A stretch of 64,000 nt of DNA from an uncultured Sphingobacteriales bacterium (GTDB lineage: Bacteria; Bacteroidota; Bacteroidia; Chitinophagales; Chitinophagaceae). The notes beneath the pieces were generated by a model. That model was not told the origin of the DNA, made no database searches, and saw only the letters and a list, made by a program, of their open reading frames with translations. Shown piece after piece: positions 51,408 through 59,938 of the stretch. The translations under genes and the position numbers were made by a program. Location: positions 1 through 64,000 of the forward strand of contig CALMQS010000012.1 in NCBI GenBank assembly GCA_937871285.1, in the 5' to 3' direction. How positions within the stretch are numbered: the first letter of the stretch is position 1; every line of letters starts with the position of its first letter.

Positions 51408-53633
51408 ATGAAACCGTTTTTCTTCTCCCTTGCCCTGCTTTGTTCATTATACAGTTGTTCGCCCGTAAGTAACATGATATTAAACGGGCAAAGCGATTAT
51501 AAAATCTTTGTATCCGGCACTGCTTCCCGGCCTGAAAAGCACGCTGCAGAGGAGTTGCAGCAATACTTATTCAGGATAACCGGCTGCAACCTGCCCGTTA
51601 CCCATGAGGTAAATCTGCAGGATAAGTATATATATGTGGGTTTTAGCGAAGCGCCTGCATCACTGCTGGCCAATATCAATCCACAGGAATTTGGTAACGA
51701 AGCATATATCATTCGCTCCGATGGGCAACACCTGCTGATAGCGGGCGGACAGCCGCGCGGTACATTATACGGAGTGATAGGCTATCTGTCGGATCACTTA
51801 GGCTGCCGCTGGTATACGAAGGATGTGATGAAAATTCCGGAAAGAAAGCGCATCCCGCTTCCTGATAAAGACGACCGCCAGCAGCCGGCATTTGAATACC
51901 GCGAAGCCTGGTACAATGAAGCCTATAATGCAACCTGGGCAATGCACAACCGCTTAAACCCCAGCATGCAGCCTGTTCCTGATTCACTCGGCGGCAGTTA
52001 CATTTCCTACCCTTTTGTGCATACATTTTATAATATGGTTTCACCGGAAAAATATTTCGGGCAGCATCCGGAATATTTTTCGGAGGTAAATGGCAAACGT
52101 GCCGGTAAAGATGCGCAGCTTTGTTTAACCAATCCTGAAGTGGCGAAAATTGCTTCGGCAACCGTATTAAGCTGGATCAGGGAACACCCCGAAGCCAGCA
52201 TATTTGCCGTTGATCAGAATGATGGCATGGGTTATTGCGAATGTGCCGGCTGTAAGGCGCTCGATGATGCGGAAGGAAGCCATGCCGGCACGCTGCTGCA
52301 TTTTGTGAACCAGGTGGCCGGAGCTGTAGCAAAGGCTTATCCTAACGTGAAGCTGCAAACGCTGGCGTATGCCTACACCGAAATTCCGCCCAGAACACTT
52401 CGTCCGGCCGATAACGTTACCATACGCTTATGTCATTATAATTACTGCTCAGCCCACAAAATAGGGGGATGCAATGATCATAACCCCTTTATAGAAAGGC
52501 TGGATCAGTGGCGGGCAATTGCCTCACGCATTACCGTTTGGGATTATTTTACTGATTTCAACCGCTACCTCATGCCGTTCCCCAATTTTGAAGCGATGAA
52601 ACATGATGTAAAGTTTTATGCCGATCGCGGGGTCAAAGGTTTATTTGCACAGGGCAGCAATATGCCCTCACAGGGGGGTAGCGAATTTTCGACATTGCGG
52701 GCGTGGGTATTTGCCCAACTCATGTGGAACCCGCAGCAGGATGCACAGGCATTGATCAATGAATTTGTAAAGAACGTATATGGGGAAGCATCGGGGTATA
52801 TAAATGCGTATATACAAATGTTACATGACCAGGTGAAGCCCGATTCGGTGTATTTTAGTATCTGGTCGGAGCCGGGAGAAGTAAATTACCTGAACCCGGA
52901 AACGATCCGTAAGGCCGACAGCCTGTTTGCCCTTGCCCGCCAGGTGGCGAAAGAAGATGAACAGTTGCTTAAAAGAGTGGATTTGGCTTACCTGCCGGTT
53001 TTATTCACCAAATTGTATTTTCATACAATAGGAGGATCCGCTTATGTAAGCAGGGAGGAGGCTCCGGAAGTGCTGGCACAGTTTAAACGCATCACCGGTG
53101 AAAACAACATAACGCGTATTGCGGAGGGAGATGAATACGGCAATATGGATAAGTTCATACAGGGGGCTGAGCTCAGCCAGCAATTTTATACCGGCTGGTG
53201 GGTAATTGGACCGTTTGATAATGAAAACTTAAAAGGCCTTGTTACTGTTTTTGCACCGGAGAAAGGATTCGATACAGCACGAACCGTTACCGGTAAAAAC
53301 GGGTTAAATGTGCAATGGAAGCGGTACAGTGATCATACGTCAGGATATATTGATTTTACAAAAATATTTGATCCTTCAGAAAATGTAGTTGCCTATGCGC
53401 GGAGAACGGTTGTGACGGACAGCGCAAAAAATGTGCAGTTTGGTATTGGCAGTAATGATGGCGTGCGGGTATGGGTGAACGGCATACTGGTGCTGGACAG
53501 GCAGCTTGCCCGCAGGGCGCAGGTAAATGAAGACAGGATCACCGTTCCTTTGCGCAAGGGAGAAAATGACATTCTGGTAAAAGTAGACCAGTTGAAAAGA
53601 GGCTGGGGATTTTATTTTACGGAAATTCAGTAA
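51408..53633 (+). CDS. DUF4838 lipoprotein (putative glycoside-processing protein)
   Basis: 741 residues from the ATG at 51408 (MKPFFFSLALLCSLYSC), chosen because the lipobox LYSC gives a normal lipoprotein signal; the frame is open back to 51330. The N-terminal part (about 30-130: YKIFVSGTASRPEKHAAEELQQYLFRITG, RGTLYGVIGYLSDHLGCRWY) is the GH20/GH67-type helper domain, followed by the DUF4838 TIM-barrel-like region (about 170-520) with DQNDGMGYCECAGC and WDYFTDFNRYL. The C-terminus is a beta-sandwich (WWVIGPFDNENLKG, IGSNDGVRVWVNGILVLDR). DUF4838 proteins are found in glycan loci; catalytic activity is not proven. Confidence 0.88.
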   Translation: MKPFFFSLALLCSLYSCSPVSNMILNGQSDYKIFVSGTASRPEKHAAEELQQYLFRITGCNLPVTHEVNLQDKYIYVGFSEAPASLLANINPQEFGNEAYIIRSDGQHLLIAGGQPRGTLYGVIGYLSDHLGCRWYTKDVMKIPERKRIPLPDKDDRQQPAFEYREAWYNEAYNATWAMHNRLNPSMQPVPDSLGGSYISYPFVHTFYNMVSPEKYFGQHPEYFSEVNGKRAGKDAQLCLTNPEVAKIASATVLSWIREHPEASIFAVDQNDGMGYCECAGCKALDDAEGSHAGTLLHFVNQVAGAVAKAYPNVKLQTLAYAYTEIPPRTLRPADNVTIRLCHYNYCSAHKIGGCNDHNPFIERLDQWRAIASRITVWDYFTDFNRYLMPFPNFEAMKHDVKFYADRGVKGLFAQGSNMPSQGGSEFSTLRAWVFAQLMWNPQQDAQALINEFVKNVYGEASGYINAYIQMLHDQVKPDSVYFSIWSEPGEVNYLNPETIRKADSLFALARQVAKEDEQLLKRVDLAYLPVLFTKLYFHTIGGSAYVSREEAPEVLAQFKRITGENNITRIAEGDEYGNMDKFIQGAELSQQFYTGWWVIGPFDNENLKGLVTVFAPEKGFDTARTVTGKNGLNVQWKRYSDHTSGYIDFTKIFDPSENVVAYARRTVVTDSAKNVQFGIGSNDGVRVWVNGILVLDRQLARRAQVNEDRITVPLRKGENDILVKVDQLKRGWGFYFTEIQ

Positions 53634-53774
53634 CATTTTATAATAAACTAACGTTTTCTCCGTCTCTTTAGCAAAAAGAAAGCAACAGTGAAATGAAGCT
53701 GAAGCTAAGTTCACCTTTTTGCAAAGGTGCTGATTAAGCGGTGGAATGCGTAATTTCATTCCTTAATTGGGACT

Positions 53775-55091
53775 ATGCAAAGCAAACGCAGAAAATTTTT
53801 GAAGTTAACCGGCCTTACGGGGCTGGGCGTTGCAGGAGGTGGACTGCTAAAAGGGTTTGCCAGCCCGGAAATTTTTTCTGATCAGATTAGCTCACCCTTT
53901 TCAAATACCAATAGGATGCTTGCAGAAAAAAATAATGCATTTGATGAAACGCAGCTGAATATGATCGGCCTTTATGGACCATGGGCCGCGGGGTTAACAC
54001 AAAACCGGTTGCCTGCTTTTTCTTTCCGTAAAAAAGAATGGAAAGATATGGATAGCTGGAGAAAAGCTGCGCGGGCCCGGTTGCAGGAACGGTTAGCCAT
54101 TCCTGTTATTGAAGGGATACCTGAAGTAAAGGTTAAAAAGCAATATGCGTATGACGGTTTGCATATAGAGGAAATAAGCTGGCAATTGCCATATGGCCGG
54201 CCAACAGATGCCATCGTATTGAAACCCCTGAACCAAAAAGGCCGCCTGCCCGGCATCCTGGCTTTTCACGATCATGGCGGCAATAAATACCTGGGCACCC
54301 GCAAAATAACCAGAACTTCAGATGAACGCCATCCCGTAGACGTTGCGCATCAGCAGGAATCTTATGAAGGAACTGCCTGGGCCAATGAAATTGCTAAAAG
54401 AGGATATGTGGTAATGGTATCGGATGCTTTTCCTTTTGCCAGCCGCAGGGTAATGCTGCAGGATGTACCTGAACGGTTACGTAATGGTTTAAATGACAAT
54501 AACCCGGAGCAACCTGAAAATATAGAAGCGTATAATAAATGGGCGGGTGAGCACGAGCATATCATGGCTAAATCGTTGTTCAGCGCCGGCACTACCTGGC
54601 CGGGTGTATTTTTTGCGGAAGACCGAAAAGCTTTGGATATATTGTGTGCGCGAAAAGATGTGGATGCCGGTCGTATTGGCTGTGGCGGCTTATCGGGTGG
54701 CGGTATGCGTACCGTATTCATGGGCGGGTTAGACGAAAGGATCAAATGTGCGGTTTGTGTGGGTTTTATGACTACCTGGAAAGATTTCCTGCTTCATAAA
54801 TCATTTACACATACCTGGATGACCTATGTGCCCCTGCTACCGAATGAGCTGGATTTCCCTGAAATACTGGGGTTGAGGGCGCCGCTGCCCACTATGGTTT
54901 TAAATGATAATGAAGATGAGCTGTATACCCTGCCTGAAATGAAAAGGGCGGATAAAATATTGCAAGAGGTGTATAAAAAAGCAGGTGCGCAAAACCGTTA
55001 TCAATGTGCTTATTATCCCGGTCCGCACAAATTTGATAAACAAATGCAGGGAGATGCCTTTGCCTGGTTTGACCGGTGGCTGAAAGGGTGA
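53775..55091 (+). CDS. Tat-exported alpha/beta-hydrolase (acetyl-xylan-esterase/DLH-like)
   Basis: 438 residues. The start SKRRKFLKLTGLTGLGVAGGGLLKG is a twin-arginine signal. The hydrolase fold is recognised from GILAFHDHGGNKYLG, the nucleophile elbow GGLSGGGMRT (Ser about 301), and a final GPHKFDKQMQ with the catalytic His. An acid near VLNDNEDELYTLPE completes the triad. Related proteins are annotated as acetylxylan esterase or dienelactone hydrolase-like. It probably deacylates glycans in the periplasm and belongs with the DUF4838 gene just upstream on the same strand. Confidence 0.88.
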   Translation: MQSKRRKFLKLTGLTGLGVAGGGLLKGFASPEIFSDQISSPFSNTNRMLAEKNNAFDETQLNMIGLYGPWAAGLTQNRLPAFSFRKKEWKDMDSWRKAARARLQERLAIPVIEGIPEVKVKKQYAYDGLHIEEISWQLPYGRPTDAIVLKPLNQKGRLPGILAFHDHGGNKYLGTRKITRTSDERHPVDVAHQQESYEGTAWANEIAKRGYVVMVSDAFPFASRRVMLQDVPERLRNGLNDNNPEQPENIEAYNKWAGEHEHIMAKSLFSAGTTWPGVFFAEDRKALDILCARKDVDAGRIGCGGLSGGGMRTVFMGGLDERIKCAVCVGFMTTWKDFLLHKSFTHTWMTYVPLLPNELDFPEILGLRAPLPTMVLNDNEDELYTLPEMKRADKILQEVYKKAGAQNRYQCAYYPGPHKFDKQMQGDAFAWFDRWLKG

Positions 55092-55159
55092 ATACTATTT
55101 TATGGGTGGTGTTAGTGGTAAACGATGATTTTCTCATAGGTTTAGCCAGACAAAAGTTA

Positions 55160-55167
55160 TATCTTTG
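55160..55167 (+). promoter_or_regulatory. -7 promoter element of the toxin-antitoxin pair
   Basis: TATCTTTG is a perfect TAnnTTTG match, 8 bp before the antitoxin ATG. TTTA at 55141-55144 is a weak upstream partner at a short 15-bp distance. Confidence 0.5.
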
Positions 55168-55175
55168 ACCGATAC

Positions 55176-55415
55176 ATGCCAACACTTAATACAATATTAA
55201 AAGAAATCAAAAATGTTCCGGTTGACCGGTTGGAAGACCTGTATTCTATAGTCCATTCCTTAAGAGCAAATACCAAGAAATCAAATAACACAGCCAAAAA
55301 AATTCTCTCATTTGCAGGTGCTTTCGGAAGCATGCCTGAAAAAGATTACAAGGACTTTCAAAAGCAGACCAAACAGACCCGAAACAATCTTTTCGATAGA
55401 GATATAAATCTATGA
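55176..55415 (+). CDS. Antitoxin of a VapBC-type module
   Basis: 79 residues. The N-terminal part (LNTILKEIKNVPVDRLEDLYSIVHSL) is helical, and the C-terminal half (FAGAFGSMPEKDYKDFQKQTKQTRNNLFDRDINL) is charged and probably disordered until it wraps the toxin, as in many VapB-like antitoxins. The stop codon overlaps the ATG of the PIN-domain toxin by 4 bp (ATGA), a normal arrangement. It neutralises the toxin and should autoregulate with it. Assignment is mainly by context. Confidence 0.85.
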   Translation: MPTLNTILKEIKNVPVDRLEDLYSIVHSLRANTKKSNNTAKKILSFAGAFGSMPEKDYKDFQKQTKQTRNNLFDRDINL

Positions 55416-55816
55416 AGCCCGGACTATTAGATACGGACATTCTTTCTGAATTTTTACGGGGCACCCCTCAAGTGGTAGAAAATGTAGAGATTTATCTGCA
55501 ATCATACGATGCCATCAATTTCAGCATTATCAGTTACTACGAAATCATGAATGGCTTGTTGTACAAAGACGCCGGAAAGCAATTGAAACGATTCACAGAA
55601 TTTGCAGAGTTGTGTAAGATACTGCCATTAACTATTAGTGCGACAAGACAGGCTGCTGGAATTTATGCAGACTTAAAAAAGAAAGGTCAACCCATCGGCC
55701 ACACAGACTGTTTAATTGCTGGTATTGCTTTGACAAGCGACTTGCAATTGGTAACAAATAACACCGATCACTTCAAAAGAGTCAAAGGACTTGAAATAGT
55801 GAATTGGTTACGGTAA
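55412..55816 (+). CDS. PIN-domain ribonuclease toxin VapC
   Basis: 134 residues. The four acidic PIN positions are visible: D7 and D9 in LLDTDILSEF, E44-type Glu in SYYEIMNG, D98-type in GHTDCLIAGIAL and D118-type in VTNNTDHFKRV. VapC toxins cleave tRNA or rRNA when the antitoxin is lost. Length and motif order are normal and no damage is visible. Confidence 0.93.
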   Translation: MKPGLLDTDILSEFLRGTPQVVENVEIYLQSYDAINFSIISYYEIMNGLLYKDAGKQLKRFTEFAELCKILPLTISATRQAAGIYADLKKKGQPIGHTDCLIAGIALTSDLQLVTNNTDHFKRVKGLEIVNWLR

Positions 55817-55857
55817 GACGACTTCCATCTCTCCTGAAAGGACGATAACGTTAAGCA

Positions 55858-56076
55858 TCAGGCGGTTTTATATTTTTGCCTCACAATATCCCAGGCCTGT
55901 AATGAGCCAGGGTTCTGTTGGGCATGTAGTAATGTTTTGCGAACTGCGTCTTTTTGCCATTCGGAAATTTCGGCTACGTTTTCTTCAATAATCTCAATAG
56001 CTTCTTCTTTTCGCAAATGTTCAATTAAAGAAGCTGCATATGCTTTTTTTATGATTAAGTGCAATATTTCAGACAT
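55858..56076 (-). CDS. Small antitoxin-like protein, orphan
   Basis: 72 residues, predicted helical and acidic in the middle (EEAIEIIEENVAEISEWQKDAVRKTLLHAQ). It resembles the small companions of RelE-type toxins in Bacteroidota (pattern WQK-x-AV and W-D-x-V near the end). No toxin gene is next to it on the minus strand, so it would be an orphan or has lost its partner. The VapC gene is convergent. Confidence 0.6.
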   Translation of the reverse strand: MSEILHLIIKKAYAASLIEHLRKEEAIEIIEENVAEISEWQKDAVRKTLLHAQQNPGSLQAWDIVRQKYKTA

Positions 56077-56188
56077 AGAAGATAGTTCTTTGATTAGACA
56101 CTTTTATCGGAAACAACCCTTTTTTTTATAGAAAATGCTCAAACAAATCTACAATTTTCTGATGTCTTTCTAAAAAGCTTCTCCCCGG

Positions 56189-56220
56189 TTTGTTTAAAGT
56201 CAGGTTTTCATCTATATTTA
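56189..56220 (+). promoter_or_regulatory. nagB promoter
   Basis: TTTG at 56189-56192 and TATATTTA at 56213-56220 are separated by 20 bp, matching the Bacteroidota consensus (TTTG, N19-21, TAnnTTTG) with one mismatch. The ATG of nagB at 56235 is 14 bp downstream. The promoter position argues against the longer frame starting at 56190. Confidence 0.7.
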
Positions 56221-56234
56221 TCGGACTGCATTCA

Positions 56235-56996
56235 ATGAAAATTACTGTTAGCATGAATATAAAGACTTTCAATTCCCCCCGGCAATTAGGCGAAGCGGCC
56301 GGTAAAGATGCTGCGGTTCTGATTCGGGAAGCCATTGAAAAGAATGGCGGCGCTCATATCATCCTGGCCACGGGCGCCAGCCAGTTTGAAACCCTTAACC
56401 AATTGATAGCGGAGAAAAGTATTGACTGGAGTAAAGTAATTATGTTTCATCTCGACGAATATATTGGGCTACCGGTAACGCATAATGCCAGTTTTAGAAA
56501 ATATTTGCAAGAGCGGTTCTTAACGAAGGTGCCACCGCTCAAAGCCGCATATTTAGTAAATGGAGAAACAGATCCGGCAGCCGAATGCGCACGCCTTGGC
56601 CAACTGATCACGAAGCATCCTATTGATGTGGCGCTTGTGGGTATTGGTGAGAACGGGCACCTTGCCTTCAATGATCCTCCTGCCGATTTTGAAACCGGCG
56701 AACCCTATATTATTGTTGAATTAGACGAGCAGTGCCGCAAACAGCAGATGGGGGAGGGTTGGTTCCCGTTTGTTGAGGATGTGCCCCGCAAGGCCATCAG
56801 CATGTCGGTAAAACAGATACTGAAATCAAAACATATTATTTGTTCTGTTCCCGACGGACGGAAAGCCACCGCCGTAAAAAACACGGTGGAGCAGGCGGTA
56901 AGCAACCTGTACCCTGCCAGTATATTGCAAACCCATCCGGCTTGTACCTGTTATTTAGACAGGATGTCGGCCGCGCTGCTTTCCAACAATAATTAA
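56235..56996 (+). CDS. nagB: Glucosamine-6-phosphate deaminase NagB
   Basis: 253 residues from the ATG at 56235 (a second Met at 56253 is also possible). NagB converts glucosamine-6-P to fructose-6-P and ammonia. Family motifs are [23 protein letters not shown], and [18 protein letters not shown]; the last holds the active-site region. Later [22 protein letters not shown] and [13 protein letters not shown] are also typical. It is the first gene of the nag cluster (nagB-transporter-nagA), with a 31-bp spacer to the transporter. Confidence 0.95.
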   Translation: MKITVSMNIKTFNSPRQLGEAAGKDAAVLIREAIEKNGGAHIILATGASQFETLNQLIAEKSIDWSKVIMFHLDEYIGLPVTHNASFRKYLQERFLTKVPPLKAAYLVNGETDPAAECARLGQLITKHPIDVALVGIGENGHLAFNDPPADFETGEPYIIVELDEQCRKQQMGEGWFPFVEDVPRKAISMSVKQILKSKHIICSVPDGRKATAVKNTVEQAVSNLYPASILQTHPACTCYLDRMSAALLSNNN

Positions 56997-57027
56997 ACCC
57001 TTTCACAAAACAGTTACAATCCGCATC

Positions 57028-58353
57028 ATGAGTACCGCTTTAACCAAAACCGTAGATGTTAGCGCTTTAACCAAACGCGATACCGTCATCTCCATACTGA
57101 TCATCGGGTTGCTGTTCTTTATTTTCGGGTTTGTTTCATGGATCAACGCTATTCTTATCCCTTACTTTAAAATAGCCTGTGAGCTCACCAATTTTGAATC
57201 TTACTTAGTGGCTTTTGCTTTCTATATTTCTTACCTGGTAATGTCGGTACCTTCCTCCTTCCTGTTAAAAAAAATAGGATTCAAAAAAGGCATCATGGTG
57301 GGTTTTTGGGTGATGGCGGCAGGCGCTTTTATTTTTTTACCGGCTGCCCTTGCCAGAACCTATGAAATATTTCTCATTGGATTATTTACCATAGGCACGG
57401 GACTTTCCATTCTGCAAACGGCGGCCAATCCTTATATTACGGTGTTAGGTCCAAAGGAAAGCGCAGCGCAGCGCATCAGCATCATGGGCATTTGCAATAA
57501 AGGTGCCGGCATCCTGGCGCCCCTGTTGTTTGCGGCGGTAATTTTAAAAGCAACCGATACAGAATTGTTCAATGCTATTGGCAGCATGACCGAAGTGGAA
57601 AAAAATGCGGCATTAGATGAACTGATCAGAAGGGTAATTGTGCCTTATGCCTGTGTAGGTACTGTTTTAATAGGATTGGGTTTAATGGTGCGGTTTTCCC
57701 CGCTTCCCGAGATCAATACGGAAAAGGAAAGCGCTGAGCTGGCATCGGCTAACCTGGGGAAAAAGAATATTTTTCACTTTCCTTATCTTATTCTTGGCGC
57801 CGTGGCTATCTTTTTGCATGTTGGCACACAGGTGATCGCTATTGATACCATCATCGGCTATGCCAATTCCATGCAGATCAGCTTGCTTGAAGCGAAAGTG
57901 TTTCCATCCTATACACTGTTTGCCACCATTTGCGGCTATATCCTGGGCATTATCTTTATTCCCAGGTACGTAAGCCAGGTAACCGTATTAAAGCTGTGTA
58001 CGCTCATGGGATTGTTATTTACACTGATGATCATTTTCGCCAGTGGCCAGGTAACGTTTTTGGGACATACCGCAGACATTTCTATATGGTTTATTGTACT
58101 GCTCGGGTTGGCCAACTCCATGGTGTGGGCGGGTATATGGCCGCTGGCCTTAGACGGGCTGGGGCGATATACCAAGCTGGGGGCTTCAGTGCTCATCATG
58201 GGTTTATGCGGCAACGCTATCCTGCCGCTTTTTTATGGCTCGATGGCCGATGCCTACGATGTTAGAACCGCTTACTGGGTGCTTTTTCCCTGTTACCTCT
58301 ACCTGATATTCTATGCTTTTTACGGGCATCGTATAAAAAGGTGGACATTATAA
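57028..58353 (+). CDS. MFS sugar transporter, NagP/FucP-like
   Basis: 441 residues with about 12 membrane helices. The N-terminus ISILIIGLLFFIFGFVSWINAILIPYFKIACELTNFESYLVAFAFYISY and the later GLSILQTAANPYITVLGP are characteristic of the FucP/NagP branch of sugar:H+ symporters. Placed between nagB and nagA it most likely imports N-acetylglucosamine, but no phosphorylating kinase gene is seen in this cluster. Cytoplasmic membrane. Confidence 0.92.
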   Translation: MSTALTKTVDVSALTKRDTVISILIIGLLFFIFGFVSWINAILIPYFKIACELTNFESYLVAFAFYISYLVMSVPSSFLLKKIGFKKGIMVGFWVMAAGAFIFLPAALARTYEIFLIGLFTIGTGLSILQTAANPYITVLGPKESAAQRISIMGICNKGAGILAPLLFAAVILKATDTELFNAIGSMTEVEKNAALDELIRRVIVPYACVGTVLIGLGLMVRFSPLPEINTEKESAELASANLGKKNIFHFPYLILGAVAIFLHVGTQVIAIDTIIGYANSMQISLLEAKVFPSYTLFATICGYILGIIFIPRYVSQVTVLKLCTLMGLLFTLMIIFASGQVTFLGHTADISIWFIVLLGLANSMVWAGIWPLALDGLGRYTKLGASVLIMGLCGNAILPLFYGSMADAYDVRTAYWVLFPCYLYLIFYAFYGHRIKRWTL

Positions 58354-58390
58354 ACCGGCTCATGCATATTAACTGATTAAAACCGGAATC

Positions 58391-59575
58391 ATGCAGCGAT
58401 TGAAAATATACAACGGTAAGATCATAACGCCTTCGGGTATTATGGAAAAGGGTTCGGTATTGATTACGGGAGATACGATCACCGCTGTTAGTGAAAATAA
58501 TATGGAAGCAGGTGATGCGGTTGAAATAGATGCCAAAGGATTATATGTTTCGCCTGGTTTTATTGATATCCATGTGCATGGCGGAGGTGGTCACGATTTT
58601 ATGGACAATAGTGTGGAAGCTTTTTTGGCCATTGCCGAAACACATGCCCGCTATGGCACAACGGCTATGTGGCCAACCAGTCTTACCAGCCACACGGAGG
58701 GGATCCTGAAAACAATAGATACGTACGAAGCGGCGAAAGACAAAAATGTAAATGGCGCACAGTTCCTGGGGCTGCATCTTGAGGGCCCTTATTTTGCCAT
58801 GAACCAGCGGGGCGCGCAGGACCCGCGCTATATACGCAATCCTGATCCGGAAGAGTATAAAAGAATATTATCGCACTCCGCGTCCATCAAACGCTGGAGC
58901 GCCGCCCCCGAACTGGAAGGGGCTATTGAATTTGGAAAATATATACAATCAAGGGGTGTGCTGCCGGCAATAGCGCATACCGACGCCATATATGAAGAAG
59001 CATACGAAGCGTTCAGAACGGGATATACACTGGCAACGCATTTGTATTCTGCCATGTCGGGTGTTACCAGGCGCAATGCCTACCGTTATGCCGGTGTAAT
59101 AGAAGCGGCTTTCCTAACGGATGATATGGATGTGGAGATCATTGCCGATGGCGTTCATTTGCCGGCGCCCCTGCTGAAGCTGGTATATAAAATTAAAGGC
59201 GCTGAACGAACGGCATTAATTACAGACGCCATGCGGGCTGCGGGTATGCCTGAGGGTGAGAGTGTGCTGGGCAATATTAACGACGGGCTGAAAGTAATTG
59301 TGGAAGACGGCGTGGCCAAGCTGCCCGACCGGAATTCCTTTGCAGGCAGCGTAGCAACGGCCGACCGGCTGGTAAGAACCATGATCAGTATGGCGGAGCT
59401 GCCGTTGGAAAAAGCCATACAAATGATCACTGCCACGCCCGCCCGGATAGCGGGAGTAAGCGATAAAAAAGGATCCATAGAAGCAGGTAAGGATGCCGAT
59501 ATTGTATTGTTTGATGAAAGCATCCATGTTACAATGACCATGATAAAAGGAAGGGTCATCTGCCGGCAGACATAG
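58391..59575 (+). CDS. nagA: N-acetylglucosamine-6-phosphate deacetylase NagA
   Basis: 394 residues of the amidohydrolase superfamily. Metal-binding HxH is H61-H63 in GFIDIHVHGGGG. Further signatures are LHLEGPYFAMNQRGAQ, the ATHLYSAMSG loop with His, and TALITDAMRAAG with the catalytic Asp. It deacetylates GlcNAc-6-P, giving glucosamine-6-P for NagB. The final PARIAGVSDKKGSIEAGKDADIVLFD is the usual C-terminal strand. It follows the transporter by 37 bp. Confidence 0.96.
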   Translation: MQRLKIYNGKIITPSGIMEKGSVLITGDTITAVSENNMEAGDAVEIDAKGLYVSPGFIDIHVHGGGGHDFMDNSVEAFLAIAETHARYGTTAMWPTSLTSHTEGILKTIDTYEAAKDKNVNGAQFLGLHLEGPYFAMNQRGAQDPRYIRNPDPEEYKRILSHSASIKRWSAAPELEGAIEFGKYIQSRGVLPAIAHTDAIYEEAYEAFRTGYTLATHLYSAMSGVTRRNAYRYAGVIEAAFLTDDMDVEIIADGVHLPAPLLKLVYKIKGAERTALITDAMRAAGMPEGESVLGNINDGLKVIVEDGVAKLPDRNSFAGSVATADRLVRTMISMAELPLEKAIQMITATPARIAGVSDKKGSIEAGKDADIVLFDESIHVTMTMIKGRVICRQT

Positions 59576-59938
59576 TAAAAGGCAAAGCGCCGGGCATTGG
59601 GGAGATTGATTTTTAATTTTATATAGGGCAGAGAGGGGGAGAAGTGAAAAGTGAGAAGAAAACCTCTTGCGGGTTCGTACTTTCTTTTGCCGCTTTTCTC
59701 TTTGGATTTGAAATTTATTTGTTTTTTGCTATTTGTGATTTGGTTCTTTTGCTTCTGTCCGTATGCTCTTTCGAATTTCGGGTTTTCATCCTTCGAAATT
59801 TAATTTTATAATTACATGACGCTGCAGGATGATGATATGCATAATATTTTTTAACTTTCCATTTTGGTGCCGAATGAAGTTTGTTCTGTTGCATGCTGCG
59901 TTTCACATTCGCCATTTTTAATTTCACCCAACCCTGTA
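59576..59938. other. Spacer between nagA and the cytochrome lipoprotein gene
   Basis: About 363 bp. It includes a gtgaaaagtgag stretch (59644-59655) like other spacers and AT-rich sequence with tcgaaattt repeats (59771-59801). TAACTTTC (59851-59858) is one mismatch from a -7 element. The upstream in-frame codons of the next gene (59864-59938) show no protein-like character. No other gene seen. Confidence 0.5.
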
